Source of the DNA: Vibrio gigantis
Lineage (GTDB): Bacteria; Pseudomonadota; Gammaproteobacteria; Enterobacterales; Vibrionaceae
DNA: 64,000 nt
NCBI RefSeq assembly: GCF_024347515.1
Contig: NZ_AP025492.1
Span: forward strand, 1,674,001 to 1,738,000
Direction of reading: 5' to 3'
This document shows, one piece after another, positions 15,933 through 25,000 of this stretch (position 1 is the first letter of the stretch; every line of letters starts with the position of its first letter). The position numbers and the translations under genes are program-made. The notes under the pieces were generated by a model. That model made no database searches. It saw only the letters and a program-made list of their open reading frames with translations, and had not been told where the DNA came from.

Positions 15933-17357
15933 CTAACTCATCTTTGGAATGACAGTTATGACAGGTACCCCTAAGATCTCTTCGACTTCGTCTCTACGTT
16001 TAATTGAAGAATCGAACAGCTCAAACACGACTGCCAACCCGATGCCTAAACCGATACCTGCAATCAAACCGGCCACGATAAATATAAAAGTAGGCATGTT
16101 GGATTTCATACTGGGCGTGAAGGGTAAATCGATAATTTTCACACGCTTGTTTTGCTCGAATACACCAAGTGAGCCTGTTAGCTGTGCCATTTCGTAGCGT
16201 TCAGTCAGTTCATCATATAATTGACGTTTTATATTCGCGTCTCGTTGAAGGCGATACATCTCTTTGGCATTTTCCCCAAAGTTATTGGCTTTGTTTTCAA
16301 GTTCAAAGATCATTGTCCGCAAGCTTTTGGTCTCTTCACTTAAAGACTCAAAGCGAGATCGCACTAATTGTAAGCTGTGCAGTTGTGTTACTAAAAGAGG
16401 CTGTGTATCTGAAAGGTTGTTCAAGGTTGTACTACTGGCAATATCCCACAACTGATCACTATTCATTGTCGGCTGTTTAAGTGCTAACAGGGTTTTTCTC
16501 TCATTCTCGAGTCTATCCAGCTCACGAACTTTCGCTTGCACGGCACTGTGCTGATTGGTGTACTTAGCTTGAAGTAAGGTTAGGTCACTTCGTATATCGA
16601 TAATTTGGTCTTCCAATCTACCGATAACGGGGTTTGTTTTAGAGAGTTGCTGGTCTATTGAGCCTAGGCTTTTCTTAACGCCAGACAACTCAGCTTCCTT
16701 TTCTGCGAGAGTTTGTTTTAGAGAGGCCAACCGGTTCAAGCTTTGACTCTGTACTTCTGGTGTCGATTGTACGTTTTCGTTCATGTATAAGGCTAACGCT
16801 TCTTCCGAAGCTTCCAGTTCCGCAAGACGTTTGTCTATATGGATTTTCAAAAAGCTACTTGAATCTTCAATTGATGAACGCTCGGGAGCTAGCAACTGCT
16901 CAATGAAATGTTCACTGACCGAGCGTAGCGTCTGTTCCATGCCAGTTGGTGTGTTGGACGTTAAGCTAATTTTTAGAAAGTCTTTACCAAGTTGGGTTAC
17001 CGATAAACGTTGTGACAAATCGGTAATGATTTGTTGTTTTTCCATATCAGACATTTCAGGGGTCGTCAGTTGCAACTCTTCAGCCACTGAATAAAGAACA
17101 TGGCGACTATGGAGCAGTGTTCTAAGCGCATTTAGGCGATCTTTTAACATGGTCGAAACCGCGATGTCTTCTAAGAATGGATTCATCTTTGCGGTTTCTT
17201 GGATCAGCATACTAGTGTGAGCATCGTATTTTGTTGGCGCTAATTTGCTCACACCAAAACCTAAGAATGGCAAAATGAGGATTGGCATAACGATAACGTA
17301 GCGTTGACGCCACATTGCATTCAAAATGAACAATAATCGTAACTTCAAATTACTCAT
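15933..17357 (-). CDS. sypO: polysaccharide chain-length determinant, Wzz type (SypO)
   Basis: 474 residues. Controls polymer length from the inner membrane. Two flanking helices (about residues 18-36 and 425-450, the latter FIFIVAGLIAGIGLGIGLAV) enclose a large periplasmic domain with long coiled coil (about 170-370). There is no cytoplasmic kinase domain after the second helix; the protein ends at ILGVPVITVIPKMS. The start at 17357 was chosen because GGAG precedes it and its ATG overlaps the sypN stop (ATGA); an upstream in-frame start at 17375 would lie within sypN. Order N-O agrees with the syp locus. Confidence 0.88.
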   Translation of the reverse strand: MSNLKLRLLFILNAMWRQRYVIVMPILILPFLGFGVSKLAPTKYDAHTSMLIQETAKMNPFLEDIAVSTMLKDRLNALRTLLHSRHVLYSVAEELQLTTPEMSDMEKQQIITDLSQRLSVTQLGKDFLKISLTSNTPTGMEQTLRSVSEHFIEQLLAPERSSIEDSSSFLKIHIDKRLAELEASEEALALYMNENVQSTPEVQSQSLNRLASLKQTLAEKEAELSGVKKSLGSIDQQLSKTNPVIGRLEDQIIDIRSDLTLLQAKYTNQHSAVQAKVRELDRLENERKTLLALKQPTMNSDQLWDIASSTTLNNLSDTQPLLVTQLHSLQLVRSRFESLSEETKSLRTMIFELENKANNFGENAKEMYRLQRDANIKRQLYDELTERYEMAQLTGSLGVFEQNKRVKIIDLPFTPSMKSNMPTFIFIVAGLIAGIGLGIGLAVVFELFDSSIKRRDEVEEILGVPVITVIPKMS

Positions 17358-18472
17358 AATAGCTCCAACATCCAATGTACGAAGTTGCCGCGTTTCTGCC
17401 AGCTATCGTTCTCGACGACGGACACTGGCGAGCTTTCTAGATGACGAACTTTATTGAGCGCTTCAATCATCTGTTCTGCGCTTTCTACTGATGTTACGTG
17501 GTTTTTATATGGAACCATTGCAGGAAAAGGTGTGGTAACGATAGGTGTACTTACTGCAAGATATTCCATTAACTTTAATGGACTGCATGCGCGTATCTGT
17601 TCGTTATCAATAAATGGCAACAGGCTCACATCCCAATGCTGCGAGTAGCTAGGCAATGTGTGGTGTGGTTTCGGACCTAAATAGTGGACATTATCGAATG
17701 TAGGCAGCATTAGGTTGTTCAGTTCGTTTGGTCCGATAAACACAAAGTCCCATTCAGGCATCTCTGCTGTGACTTTTGCAATCATGTCGTAATCTAGCCA
17801 CTTAGAAAGGCTGCCATAGAAACCCGCGATTGGACGGTGGTTGCTAGGTAGATCTTTGGCTCTAGGTACTGGTGTCGAAAACAAGTTAACGTCGACACCA
17901 TGAGGCAGCAGGTGTGTTTTACATTTGGGGAATTTATTCATTAAATTCTGACTGGCCGCGAAAATCAGATTCGCTTTATCAATAAGCTCTGACTCATGCT
18001 GTACGACAGTTTGATGGTCAACACCCGCCAAGGCGCTAAAGTCATCACCGCAGTAATAAACCACAGATGATTCGCCTAACTGCCCACACAAATCAACAGC
18101 GGTCGGTAGGGAAGTCCACAGGATAGGAGCATTAAGATTAAGTTCAGCAATAATCGGTTTTAGTTGGCGTAACATCATTTGTTGGGCCAGCTTTCTCGAC
18201 AACTTAGAAGAAGGGGCCGGTATGGTCTTTAAGTTAACGATAGTAATGTTGCCGTGACCATCAGAGTCAAGCATGTTTTGAGTAACAGCTTTTGTTTTTC
18301 CAAACAACTTATTGAACGCTCGTGTTGCATCTTTAGCGGAAAATTTCGGCTGTCTTAGGCCAATAGAGTTGACCCATAAGACTTTATGCTGCTTAGCAAG
18401 GTGACGAACTAAGTGTTGAGTCGATGAAGGTAGACCACCAAAGTCCTCACCAAATACGATTAAATCACGCAT
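17354..18472 (-). CDS. sypN: glycosyltransferase (SypN)
   Basis: 372 residues with a GT-B architecture: GFYGSLSKWLDYDMI in the second domain and the donor-side CSPLKLMEYLAVSTPIV near the end. AAGGAGG lies five bases before the ATG at 18472, and the start overlaps the sypM stop by eight bases, so it is translationally coupled. A longer frame from 18526 has no ribosome site and would start inside sypM. Cytoplasmic, likely acting on lipid-linked sugar. Acceptor and donor are unknown. Confidence 0.85.
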   Translation of the reverse strand: MRDLIVFGEDFGGLPSSTQHLVRHLAKQHKVLWVNSIGLRQPKFSAKDATRAFNKLFGKTKAVTQNMLDSDGHGNITIVNLKTIPAPSSKLSRKLAQQMMLRQLKPIIAELNLNAPILWTSLPTAVDLCGQLGESSVVYYCGDDFSALAGVDHQTVVQHESELIDKANLIFAASQNLMNKFPKCKTHLLPHGVDVNLFSTPVPRAKDLPSNHRPIAGFYGSLSKWLDYDMIAKVTAEMPEWDFVFIGPNELNNLMLPTFDNVHYLGPKPHHTLPSYSQHWDVSLLPFIDNEQIRACSPLKLMEYLAVSTPIVTTPFPAMVPYKNHVTSVESAEQMIEALNKVRHLESSPVSVVENDSWQKRGNFVHWMLELL

Positions 18473-19250
18473 GATGGCCTCCTTGGCAAATTTCAGTATC
18501 GTCCTGGCTCCCAGGTTGAATTTCACCTACAACGTGAGCTGGGTTGCCTGCGGCTATCGAAAAAGGGGGAAGGGATTTGGTTACTACACTACCTGCTGCA
18601 ACTACGGTGCCCTCACCGATAGTAACGCCACCTTTAACCGTTACATTAGTTCCTAACCAAACATCTCTCTCTAGAACTATGCTTCCTATTTGTTCTGGGG
18701 CGTCACCTTCGCCTTGAGCGCGACGCTTTGCGTCTAGCGGGTGACCAGAATAACCAAATAGAAATGCGCCGCCCGCGATACGGACATTATCTGACAGAAC
18801 GACCTTATGGCCTACCGCAATGGTTGATTGCCAACCTACATCTACATTATTACCAATGCTTAATATTGGCTGGCAACCATCCTCTGTTGGTTGAGTGCAC
18901 CCAGAGAAGGTTGTTTGACCTGAGATGCGGCAGTCGTTACCAATACTTATTTTTAGTGGACCACTCACAAAAGGAAGGCCGCCATAAAGATAAAGTCTTT
19001 TACCACATTGATTGAGGCGGCCTTTGAAAGCTGGCGTCCAATAAGTGAAACGTACGAATCCCGAGATAATGCCAGTCACGACTTTGTGGAGGTGGTATAG
19101 GCACTTGTTAAAAACCTGGGGGCTAGGGAATTCCATTGTGCGAATGTTTTTCAAAAAGAAAAATACGCTCCGAATATGAGAATTAGGATGAAATTTAAGC
19201 CAGTGTTTGAATTGATGCGCGGATACTAACGTCATAATGAGAATCTCCAT
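18465..19250 (-). CDS. sypM: left-handed beta-helix acyltransferase (SypM)
   Basis: 261 residues. The C-terminal 170 residues show hexapeptide repeats (ISIGNDCRISGQTTFSGC, LSIGNNVDVGWQSTIAVG, VTVKGGVTIGEGTVVAAGSV) of the trimeric LbH acyltransferases; such enzymes in polysaccharide clusters O-acetylate the repeat unit. An N-terminal extension of about 60 residues lacks the repeat. Two starts are possible, ATG at 19250 (GGAA close upstream) or ATG at 19235 (GGAG nine bases upstream). Unlike sypA, sypI and sypP it has no visible sigma-54 promoter in the 77-bp gap behind sypL. Confidence 0.85.
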   Translation of the reverse strand: MEILIMTLVSAHQFKHWLKFHPNSHIRSVFFFLKNIRTMEFPSPQVFNKCLYHLHKVVTGIISGFVRFTYWTPAFKGRLNQCGKRLYLYGGLPFVSGPLKISIGNDCRISGQTTFSGCTQPTEDGCQPILSIGNNVDVGWQSTIAVGHKVVLSDNVRIAGGAFLFGYSGHPLDAKRRAQGEGDAPEQIGSIVLERDVWLGTNVTVKGGVTIGEGTVVAAGSVVTKSLPPFSIAAGNPAHVVGEIQPGSQDDTEICQGGHHA

Positions 19251-19327
19251 TTCTTTCCATAATGGATACCTTCATTTTACATGCCATATAATTAACGTAT
19301 AAATTTCAGTTGGTTATAAATACCTGT

Positions 19328-20701
19328 CTACTCTTTTTCATTATGACATTCAGATTGAGAGACATGAGAAACACACACGGTGAGTGCCGCCAATATATAA
19401 ATTGGCCAATTGAAGCCTTGGGTTAAAAATGTTCCAGATACGATGGTACCAATAAGGCCAGCATAAACAGCATAAGCAGCAGAGTAGAGTGCGGGTGATA
19501 CAGATTCTGAATCACGATTGATACGTGCCAAGGTTTGGCGAGCTGTTATCAACAACGAAGTGATTAAGATGATGAAGACGATTAAACCGAGGAAGCCGGT
19601 TTCGGCTAACACGCCAAACCAGGTACTATGAACGGCGTGATTTAAACCATCCCAGTGTGGACTATAGAAAAAGTAATTAGAGTAGAAGTTATTTAGGCCT
19701 ACACCGGTTAGTGGATTATCAACGGCCATTTTAAATGCTGCTTCCCAAGCGTAGAGACGCCCCATGGCTGACGCATCTATCCCCGCCTCACTTGCCCCGC
19801 CAGATGCTCTATCTGATATTCCAGCAACGAAATATAAAATGATACCAGCGATGGCACCGAATGATATGAGTAGGACTTTGGAGCGGACTAACTTAAAGGC
19901 AAATATGCCTAGAACCGCAATAGAACCCAACAATCCACCACGGCTTTGTGTTGCGATAACGGCATAAAGCAAGATGAAACACGCGATAACACAGAGGATC
20001 CGCTTAAAAACGGTTACTCCGGATGTACTTGCTTGGCTAATAGCAAAAGCGAGTGGGAACATGAGTACGAGAGCGAGGTCATTCGGGTCTCCGAGCATAG
20101 AGCCAAAGTCTCGGCCGATGGTGACACGAGTTCCTTCAACTAATCCTACGCCATTGATTGAGTTCGAAATAGCGATAACACCAATTAATGTGCCTGATCC
20201 AATAATGATCATAGACGTTTTTGCTAATTTGTCGGCACTGTTTACCAACCAAGCAATCGCTAAAGTCATGATCATTATCTTCCAATAAATCCCTTTAAAC
20301 TCCGCGATAGCAACACCTCGGTTTGAAGCAAACACCAAACCAATAGTGACTAAAACCCAAAACAACGCTAACCATGACAGTGACCGGTGCCAATAGGTGT
20401 GAAGTTCTTTACTGATAAAGGCGTGCCAAAGTAGAGCCGATAGCGCTCCAAGCGAAAGTAACAAAGGGATTTTAATTGGGTAGAGCTGAGGAATCGCTTC
20501 GTGAATACGGAAAAATGAGAAAACGACGAAAAGGATGACCAACCAAAACGTTTTATTGATGACAAATAGTATACCCAAAGGCGCAAATGCGAGGACAATT
20601 ACAACTAATGGATGGGGAGCGACCATCCAAACCCCTCCGACCAATAAGCAGACAGATATAACACCGATGATAGATGGGGTTTTAATTCCCGAGAAAGTCA
20701 T
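19328..20701 (-). CDS. sypL: O-antigen ligase/polymerase family membrane protein (SypL)
   Basis: 457 residues, about ten membrane helices with one large periplasmic loop. The Wzy_C-type segment is seen in the second half (ATQSRGGLLGSIAVLGIFAF, then GVGLNNFYSNYFF and HAVHSTWFGVLAETGFLGL), where the R and H residues fit the WaaL/Wzy active loop. It should polymerise or ligate the polysaccharide at the periplasmic face. The ATG at 20701 has AAGGAG upstream; an in-frame start at 20725 is less likely. Lies 68 bp after sypK. Confidence 0.87.
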   Translation of the reverse strand: MTFSGIKTPSIIGVISVCLLVGGVWMVAPHPLVVIVLAFAPLGILFVINKTFWLVILFVVFSFFRIHEAIPQLYPIKIPLLLSLGALSALLWHAFISKELHTYWHRSLSWLALFWVLVTIGLVFASNRGVAIAEFKGIYWKIMIMTLAIAWLVNSADKLAKTSMIIIGSGTLIGVIAISNSINGVGLVEGTRVTIGRDFGSMLGDPNDLALVLMFPLAFAISQASTSGVTVFKRILCVIACFILLYAVIATQSRGGLLGSIAVLGIFAFKLVRSKVLLISFGAIAGIILYFVAGISDRASGGASEAGIDASAMGRLYAWEAAFKMAVDNPLTGVGLNNFYSNYFFYSPHWDGLNHAVHSTWFGVLAETGFLGLIVFIILITSLLITARQTLARINRDSESVSPALYSAAYAVYAGLIGTIVSGTFLTQGFNWPIYILAALTVCVSHVSQSECHNEKE

Positions 20702-20769
20702 CTCTTCTCCTTGTTGGGGCGCCAAGCCGCTTGGTTGTCAAAGTGTCAAAATTGAAGGCTACTTGAGAA

Positions 20770-22236
20770 CTAGCAATGGTTGTGCCGAGTTTTTTTCTTG
20801 TTCAATACCATTAATATAGAAATTACGAATGAACGCAGTTTGTACTGGATACCGCGAAATAACATTGCGGGTAAAACAGAGATAATTGCTGTTAATGCAG
20901 CAAAGAGTAAACATCCCCAAAGACTATTAAGATTGAAGGCTAGCAATAGACACAACACTAACGTACCTATGTTCATCATGAAGACTTGAGGTAGATAAGG
21001 AAGAGGTGCCTGCTGCTGACTGAATATATACACACACACTGCTTTGGTTGCTTGAGCGGCGACCAAAGCAAACACAATCCCCCAAACACCATATTGACCC
21101 AGCGTCCACATTAACAATAGACCAAGCACCGATGAACCCGTGCTAATCCAAAGTTGCAGCTTGGTTTTCTTTTTATAAAGAATTCCGATATTGAGCAACT
21201 CAGCCACTTCTTTAAACCACGCAAAGAGCAGAGTGCCGATAACAAGTTGTGCAGACAGCAAGTAAGCATCGGGTAGGGCGAGCAGGATAAAAGCTTTTGC
21301 TGCAAAAGCGATGGATACCGTTAGTGCCGTGATATAAATGATACCAAGCTGTGTGATTTCTGAGGTTTTAGCGTAGCCTTGCTCGGTCATGACCTTAAAT
21401 CTTTTGGGCATCCACCACATACCGAATGGTTGAACAAGAATGCACATAGCAAATGAAAACTTTATCGCAATAGCATATTGCCCTAACGTATTTAAGTCGG
21501 TGGAGTAAGCAACAAAAAACCGTTCCGCGCCGTTTAATGAAAAGCCAACTAAGGCGGTGAGCATTAAAGGCCCACCGTAACTGAGGTACGATATAAGCTT
21601 TTTTCTGTTCGGCAAGGTTACCGAAAATCGGTTGATGAAGAGTAGCGCAATCGCCTGTACTGTGTAAGTTGCTGCGCCACAGGCCAATATCAGTTCAACA
21701 CTTGGTTGATTAAACAACACCGTGAGAATGAGACCGATCTGTAATACGGTAGCACCGACACTGATGATTAAAAAGGTGATCGCTTTGTCTTGCATGCGGA
21801 GCCACGCCGTTGAAAGCCCTAGTATTCCCTCTAAAGACGCGCAAACGAGCAATAAGTTAAGTTCTGTTGTGCTAACAAGTTCGAAACTGACGGGGTTTAG
21901 CCAGTTGATGAAAAGGAAAAGGCTAGTTGCAATAAGAAATGAAACCAAACAAGTTACTGTGAATATCTGACTGGCTTTCTGAAACTGTTTACCGCGGGAT
22001 TGCTCTTCACCGACGAAACGATACAAAGCTTCATGCAATGCAAACGTAATAACAATCCCGGTAACAGCGCCGATAGAAGCCAGCAAGTCTAAACGACCGA
22101 TTTGAGCTGGCACTAGGTAGTTTGCCATTATGGGTAACATGATTAATGCGACCCCTTTATTGACCACTAGACCTAAGCCGTAAGTCAGAATATTCGCTAA
22201 GGGAGAGCGATGTTTGGCTTGTTCGGTTTGAGTCAT
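20770..22236 (-). CDS. sypK: oligosaccharide flippase, Wzx type (SypK)
   Basis: 488 residues with about twelve to fourteen hydrophobic helices and the MATE/MVF-superfamily N-terminus (LANILTYGLGLVVNKGVALIMLPIMANYL). It should move the lipid-linked repeat unit across the inner membrane. The start overlaps the sypJ stop by four bases. Order J-K-L agrees with the syp locus. The C-terminal tail is short and basic. Confidence 0.88.
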   Translation of the reverse strand: MTQTEQAKHRSPLANILTYGLGLVVNKGVALIMLPIMANYLVPAQIGRLDLLASIGAVTGIVITFALHEALYRFVGEEQSRGKQFQKASQIFTVTCLVSFLIATSLFLFINWLNPVSFELVSTTELNLLLVCASLEGILGLSTAWLRMQDKAITFLIISVGATVLQIGLILTVLFNQPSVELILACGAATYTVQAIALLFINRFSVTLPNRKKLISYLSYGGPLMLTALVGFSLNGAERFFVAYSTDLNTLGQYAIAIKFSFAMCILVQPFGMWWMPKRFKVMTEQGYAKTSEITQLGIIYITALTVSIAFAAKAFILLALPDAYLLSAQLVIGTLLFAWFKEVAELLNIGILYKKKTKLQLWISTGSSVLGLLLMWTLGQYGVWGIVFALVAAQATKAVCVYIFSQQQAPLPYLPQVFMMNIGTLVLCLLLAFNLNSLWGCLLFAALTAIISVLPAMLFRGIQYKLRSFVISILMVLNKKKTRHNHC

Positions 22237-23483
22237 GAGGCATCTCCCAACTCGGATACGTCATTTAGGTATTGTTTATTATGAGGTATCTCGATTTTGG
22301 GCGTGGTCATTAGTAGAGAGGCACAAACCTCGAGGTAGCAATGTTTTGCTCGATACTGGGATGCGATGGTAAGGCTACCTTCGGATAAGGTATCTCGTAA
22401 AGCTCGGTTTTTTGTAAGAGTGCGAAGTACATGATGCAGTGACTTCGAATCTTTCGGATTGTACTTAAGGCAATCAATACCATGTTGTAACGCAAGGTCC
22501 CAGTAAGCCCCATCTTCTGGAATTACAACACACAAACCTGCTGCTAGGCTTTCTAGAACAGATAACCCGAACGGCTCGTTAATGCTTGTCGAAACAAAGA
22601 TACCAGACTGAGCTCTAATCTCATCTAGATTGGCAGGTGCATGATAAAGATGAATATTATCGGTAGGATTAGGCAACTGACTAACCCCCAAGTTGGTATT
22701 TTTAGGTTGAATATAGCAAATACGTGTTTTCCATGGCGCGTCCATATTTTCAACTACATCCACTAAGGTTTCTAACCCCTTCCACTTAAGCAGAGATGCG
22801 GCCCAAAATACGTCTGTTGAGTGATGTCGTGTAAGGGTTGGCCAGCGGGAATCCGACAACCCATTTACAAAGGACTTGAAACGCGTGCTTGTTAGCGCAT
22901 CGCTGGACTTCGATTGGGCATTTGTCGAATTGTTTTGGCGACTATAGTAGCGAGTCAACGCGCTCGAAATAGATAAAAAAGTACTCTCTAAATAGTAGAC
23001 TTTCTGTGCCGACGTTAAACAGTAACCAATAGAGCGAGACGGAGCTACAGGTCCATGAATTAACTGAATCACGGGTTTATGCACAATCATATTGAGTACA
23101 TACAGCGCCATATCGATACCTGGACCTGAAGCCCCTATAAAGTAACTGACTTTAGGTATACGAATTAATGTGACCATGAGTAAAAAGGCTAAACAAACCT
23201 GAGCAAACCAATACCGATAACCTTGAGGCTGAGTTAGGAATGCCCAGCTAGGAAGCGGAATGATTTTTATATCTAATTGTTTTTTTAATGGAGCCCACGA
23301 GTCCAAATCTGAAGTGAGAACCGTAAAGGTGAGACTCTGAGGAATCGACTCAACATTTTGAGAGTCTTCTTTTATCTCATTGGCTGCAATCAACATTTCT
23401 GCTGTCGCAATTTTTGAACCTCCAGCATAGGGAATAGGATCATATACGAGTCCGTGAACCTGATTAATACTGTGTATACTCAT
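22233..23483 (-). CDS. sypJ: glycosyltransferase (SypJ)
   Basis: 416 residues with a GT-B look. The start of the first domain has VYDPIPYAGGSKIATAEMLIA, typical of GT4 proteins, and the second domain has FVSTSINEPFGLSVLESLAAG with the expected E-x7-E pair. The GGGAG seven bases before the ATG at 23483 decides the start; an earlier in-frame codon at 23501 directly abuts the sypI stop. A hydrophobic segment near residue 90 (FAQVCLAFLLMVTLI) suggests membrane attachment. The sugar is unknown. Confidence 0.85.
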   Translation of the reverse strand: MSIHSINQVHGLVYDPIPYAGGSKIATAEMLIAANEIKEDSQNVESIPQSLTFTVLTSDLDSWAPLKKQLDIKIIPLPSWAFLTQPQGYRYWFAQVCLAFLLMVTLIRIPKVSYFIGASGPGIDMALYVLNMIVHKPVIQLIHGPVAPSRSIGYCLTSAQKVYYLESTFLSISSALTRYYSRQNNSTNAQSKSSDALTSTRFKSFVNGLSDSRWPTLTRHHSTDVFWAASLLKWKGLETLVDVVENMDAPWKTRICYIQPKNTNLGVSQLPNPTDNIHLYHAPANLDEIRAQSGIFVSTSINEPFGLSVLESLAAGLCVVIPEDGAYWDLALQHGIDCLKYNPKDSKSLHHVLRTLTKNRALRDTLSEGSLTIASQYRAKHCYLEVCASLLMTTPKIEIPHNKQYLNDVSELGDAS

Positions 23484-23501
23484 AATTCTGCTCCCATTCA
23501 A

Positions 23502-24668
23502 CTATTGACGAAAAGCCCAGCGAAGGACTGGCTTTAGGCTACAAGCCAATGGCATCGAACTCGGTTTATTAGATATCTCTTCATAAAGTCGCTGGAATCG
23601 TTGAGTGTTTGTAGACACCGTCAGGTGAGTCGAACAATATTGATAAAAACGACTCCCCAGCTCTTTCTGGAGTTCTGGGTGTTCGATAAGTTGAGCCATA
23701 TAGAAAGCAATATCATTGATAGGATTCTCAGCGGTAAATAAAAGTCCCGTTTCATTATGTTCGACGAATTCCGGGATTCCCCCAACAAAGGGAGCAATAA
23801 CGGGTAATTTCGCTAACCCCGCTTCTGCGAGAACAAGGCCAAAAGCTTCATATCTTGCTCCGCTCACGAAAGCATCAGCACCTCCGCTCAACCAGTCTGC
23901 TACATTATGTTGCTCACCAACTAAATGAACGCGTTGCTGCATACCTAAATTAGAAATGAGGGTTTTAAGGTTTTCCCGTTCTTCACCATCCCCAATCACT
24001 ACTAGGTGACAATCATGATTTTGATTGGTTTGCTTAAGAGCCTGAATAATTAAATCAACGCCCTTACGAATGATAAGTGAACCAACGGTAATAAATACAA
24101 AGCTAGAGGGAGGGATACCTAGCTCTTCACGGATGTTTTTAGGTTTGAGCTTGTATTGAGTGACACCATTATGAATTACGGACAATTGGTTTGCTGGGTA
24201 TCCATCATCCAACAACCCGTTGCACACGTCATAACTAACGCCAATGATGCGAGGTGACAAATGAAGCCCAAGAGTAAAGCGATCCCTTAATTGATAATCA
24301 CTGTGCAACTGTGTAACCAAAGGGACTCTACATAACTTGGCTGCTAAGCACATCCACTGGCAAGGCGCTGCACTATTAACATGAATCAAATCAATATTGT
24401 GTCGTTTGATAAGCCTTATGGCCTTTGTTAGTTGTTTGAACCAACTGACTACGCTGAATTGTGGGATGCGCCAACCGAGCAGTAGATTAAAGGGCGTGTA
24501 GTAAGAAGTATCTCTAGCAGCGGAGAAGTGCTCCACGAGTGGGCCGCAGTTGCTCCAAATAATGGGTGTATAGCGGCTTCTGTCTAACGTTTCGATTAGA
24601 TTGATTAAACATGCTTCGCTACCACGAATCCAATTGTCACCATAATGAACATATAGAATGTTTTTCAT
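23502..24668 (-). CDS. sypI: family 4 glycosyltransferase (SypI)
   Basis: 388 residues. GT4 signatures are clear: YVHYGDNWIRGSEACLINLI at the N-terminus, VTVGSLIIRKG-type start of the second domain (FITVGSLIIRKGVDLIIQAL) and FVSGARYEAFGLVLAEAGLA for the donor site. First gene of the sypI-L transcription unit: the 324-bp gap upstream has a near-perfect sigma-54 promoter, a SypG-type element and an 8-bp tandem repeat. The substrate is unknown. Confidence 0.9.
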   Translation of the reverse strand: MKNILYVHYGDNWIRGSEACLINLIETLDRSRYTPIIWSNCGPLVEHFSAARDTSYYTPFNLLLGWRIPQFSVVSWFKQLTKAIRLIKRHNIDLIHVNSAAPCQWMCLAAKLCRVPLVTQLHSDYQLRDRFTLGLHLSPRIIGVSYDVCNGLLDDGYPANQLSVIHNGVTQYKLKPKNIREELGIPPSSFVFITVGSLIIRKGVDLIIQALKQTNQNHDCHLVVIGDGEERENLKTLISNLGMQQRVHLVGEQHNVADWLSGGADAFVSGARYEAFGLVLAEAGLAKLPVIAPFVGGIPEFVEHNETGLLFTAENPINDIAFYMAQLIEHPELQKELGSRFYQYCSTHLTVSTNTQRFQRLYEEISNKPSSMPLACSLKPVLRWAFRQ

Positions 24669-24750
24669 ACTAGCCTCACACGTTTATTCTCTATTTTGCT
24701 CGTTTTGTTTTGCCAATAAAGAATGTACAAAACGACGTTAAAGGTAACAT

Positions 24751-24766
24751 TGCAAGTGTGATGCCA
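24751..24766 (-). promoter_or_regulatory. sigma-54 promoter of sypI
   Basis: On the minus strand TGGCATCACACTTGCA, an excellent match to TGGCACRNNNNTTGCW. It lies 83 bp upstream of the sypI ATG. Confidence 0.85.
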
Positions 24767-24836
24767 TTGGTTTTATATGACTAAGTAGCTGTTATTTATA
24801 TGGTTATTCTATTTTATTAGGTAGGGGGAAGTGTAT

Positions 24837-24851
24837 TTATCAATTTGAGAA
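24837..24851. promoter_or_regulatory. SypG-type binding element upstream of sypI
   Basis: On the minus strand TTCTCAAATTGATAA, matching the TTCTCANNNTG core. Its centre is 85.5 bp upstream of the promoter centre, exactly the same as the distal sypA site. Confidence 0.75.
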
Positions 24852-24936
24852 TCAGATTGAAGGTAGGATGACGAGTCAAAATCTAGTGGATTATCATCAA
24901 AATGATTGCGCAGCTCACCTGAATTCGCTGTCCTTC

Positions 24937-25000
24937 CTATAAAGCTATAAAGCTATAAAGCTATAAAGCTATAAAGCTATAAAGCTATAAAGCTATAAAG
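24937..25000. repeat. 8-bp tandem repeat, eight perfect copies (CTATAAAG)
   Basis: Eight uninterrupted copies of CTATAAAG. The first copy on the minus strand contains the last sense codons and the TAG stop of sypH; the rest lies in the sypH-sypI gap upstream of the SypG element. Copy-number change would not alter the SypH protein, since the stop is in the first unit. Confidence 0.95.

Noticed and set aside
19251..19327. Sigma-54 promoter for sypM
   Set aside because: The best candidate (TGGCATGTAAAATGAA on the minus strand) lacks the GC of the -12 element, and no SypG palindrome is nearby.
24937..25000. CRISPR-like direct repeats
   Set aside because: The 8-bp units are contiguous with no spacers and no cas genes exist in the window; it is a simple tandem repeat.
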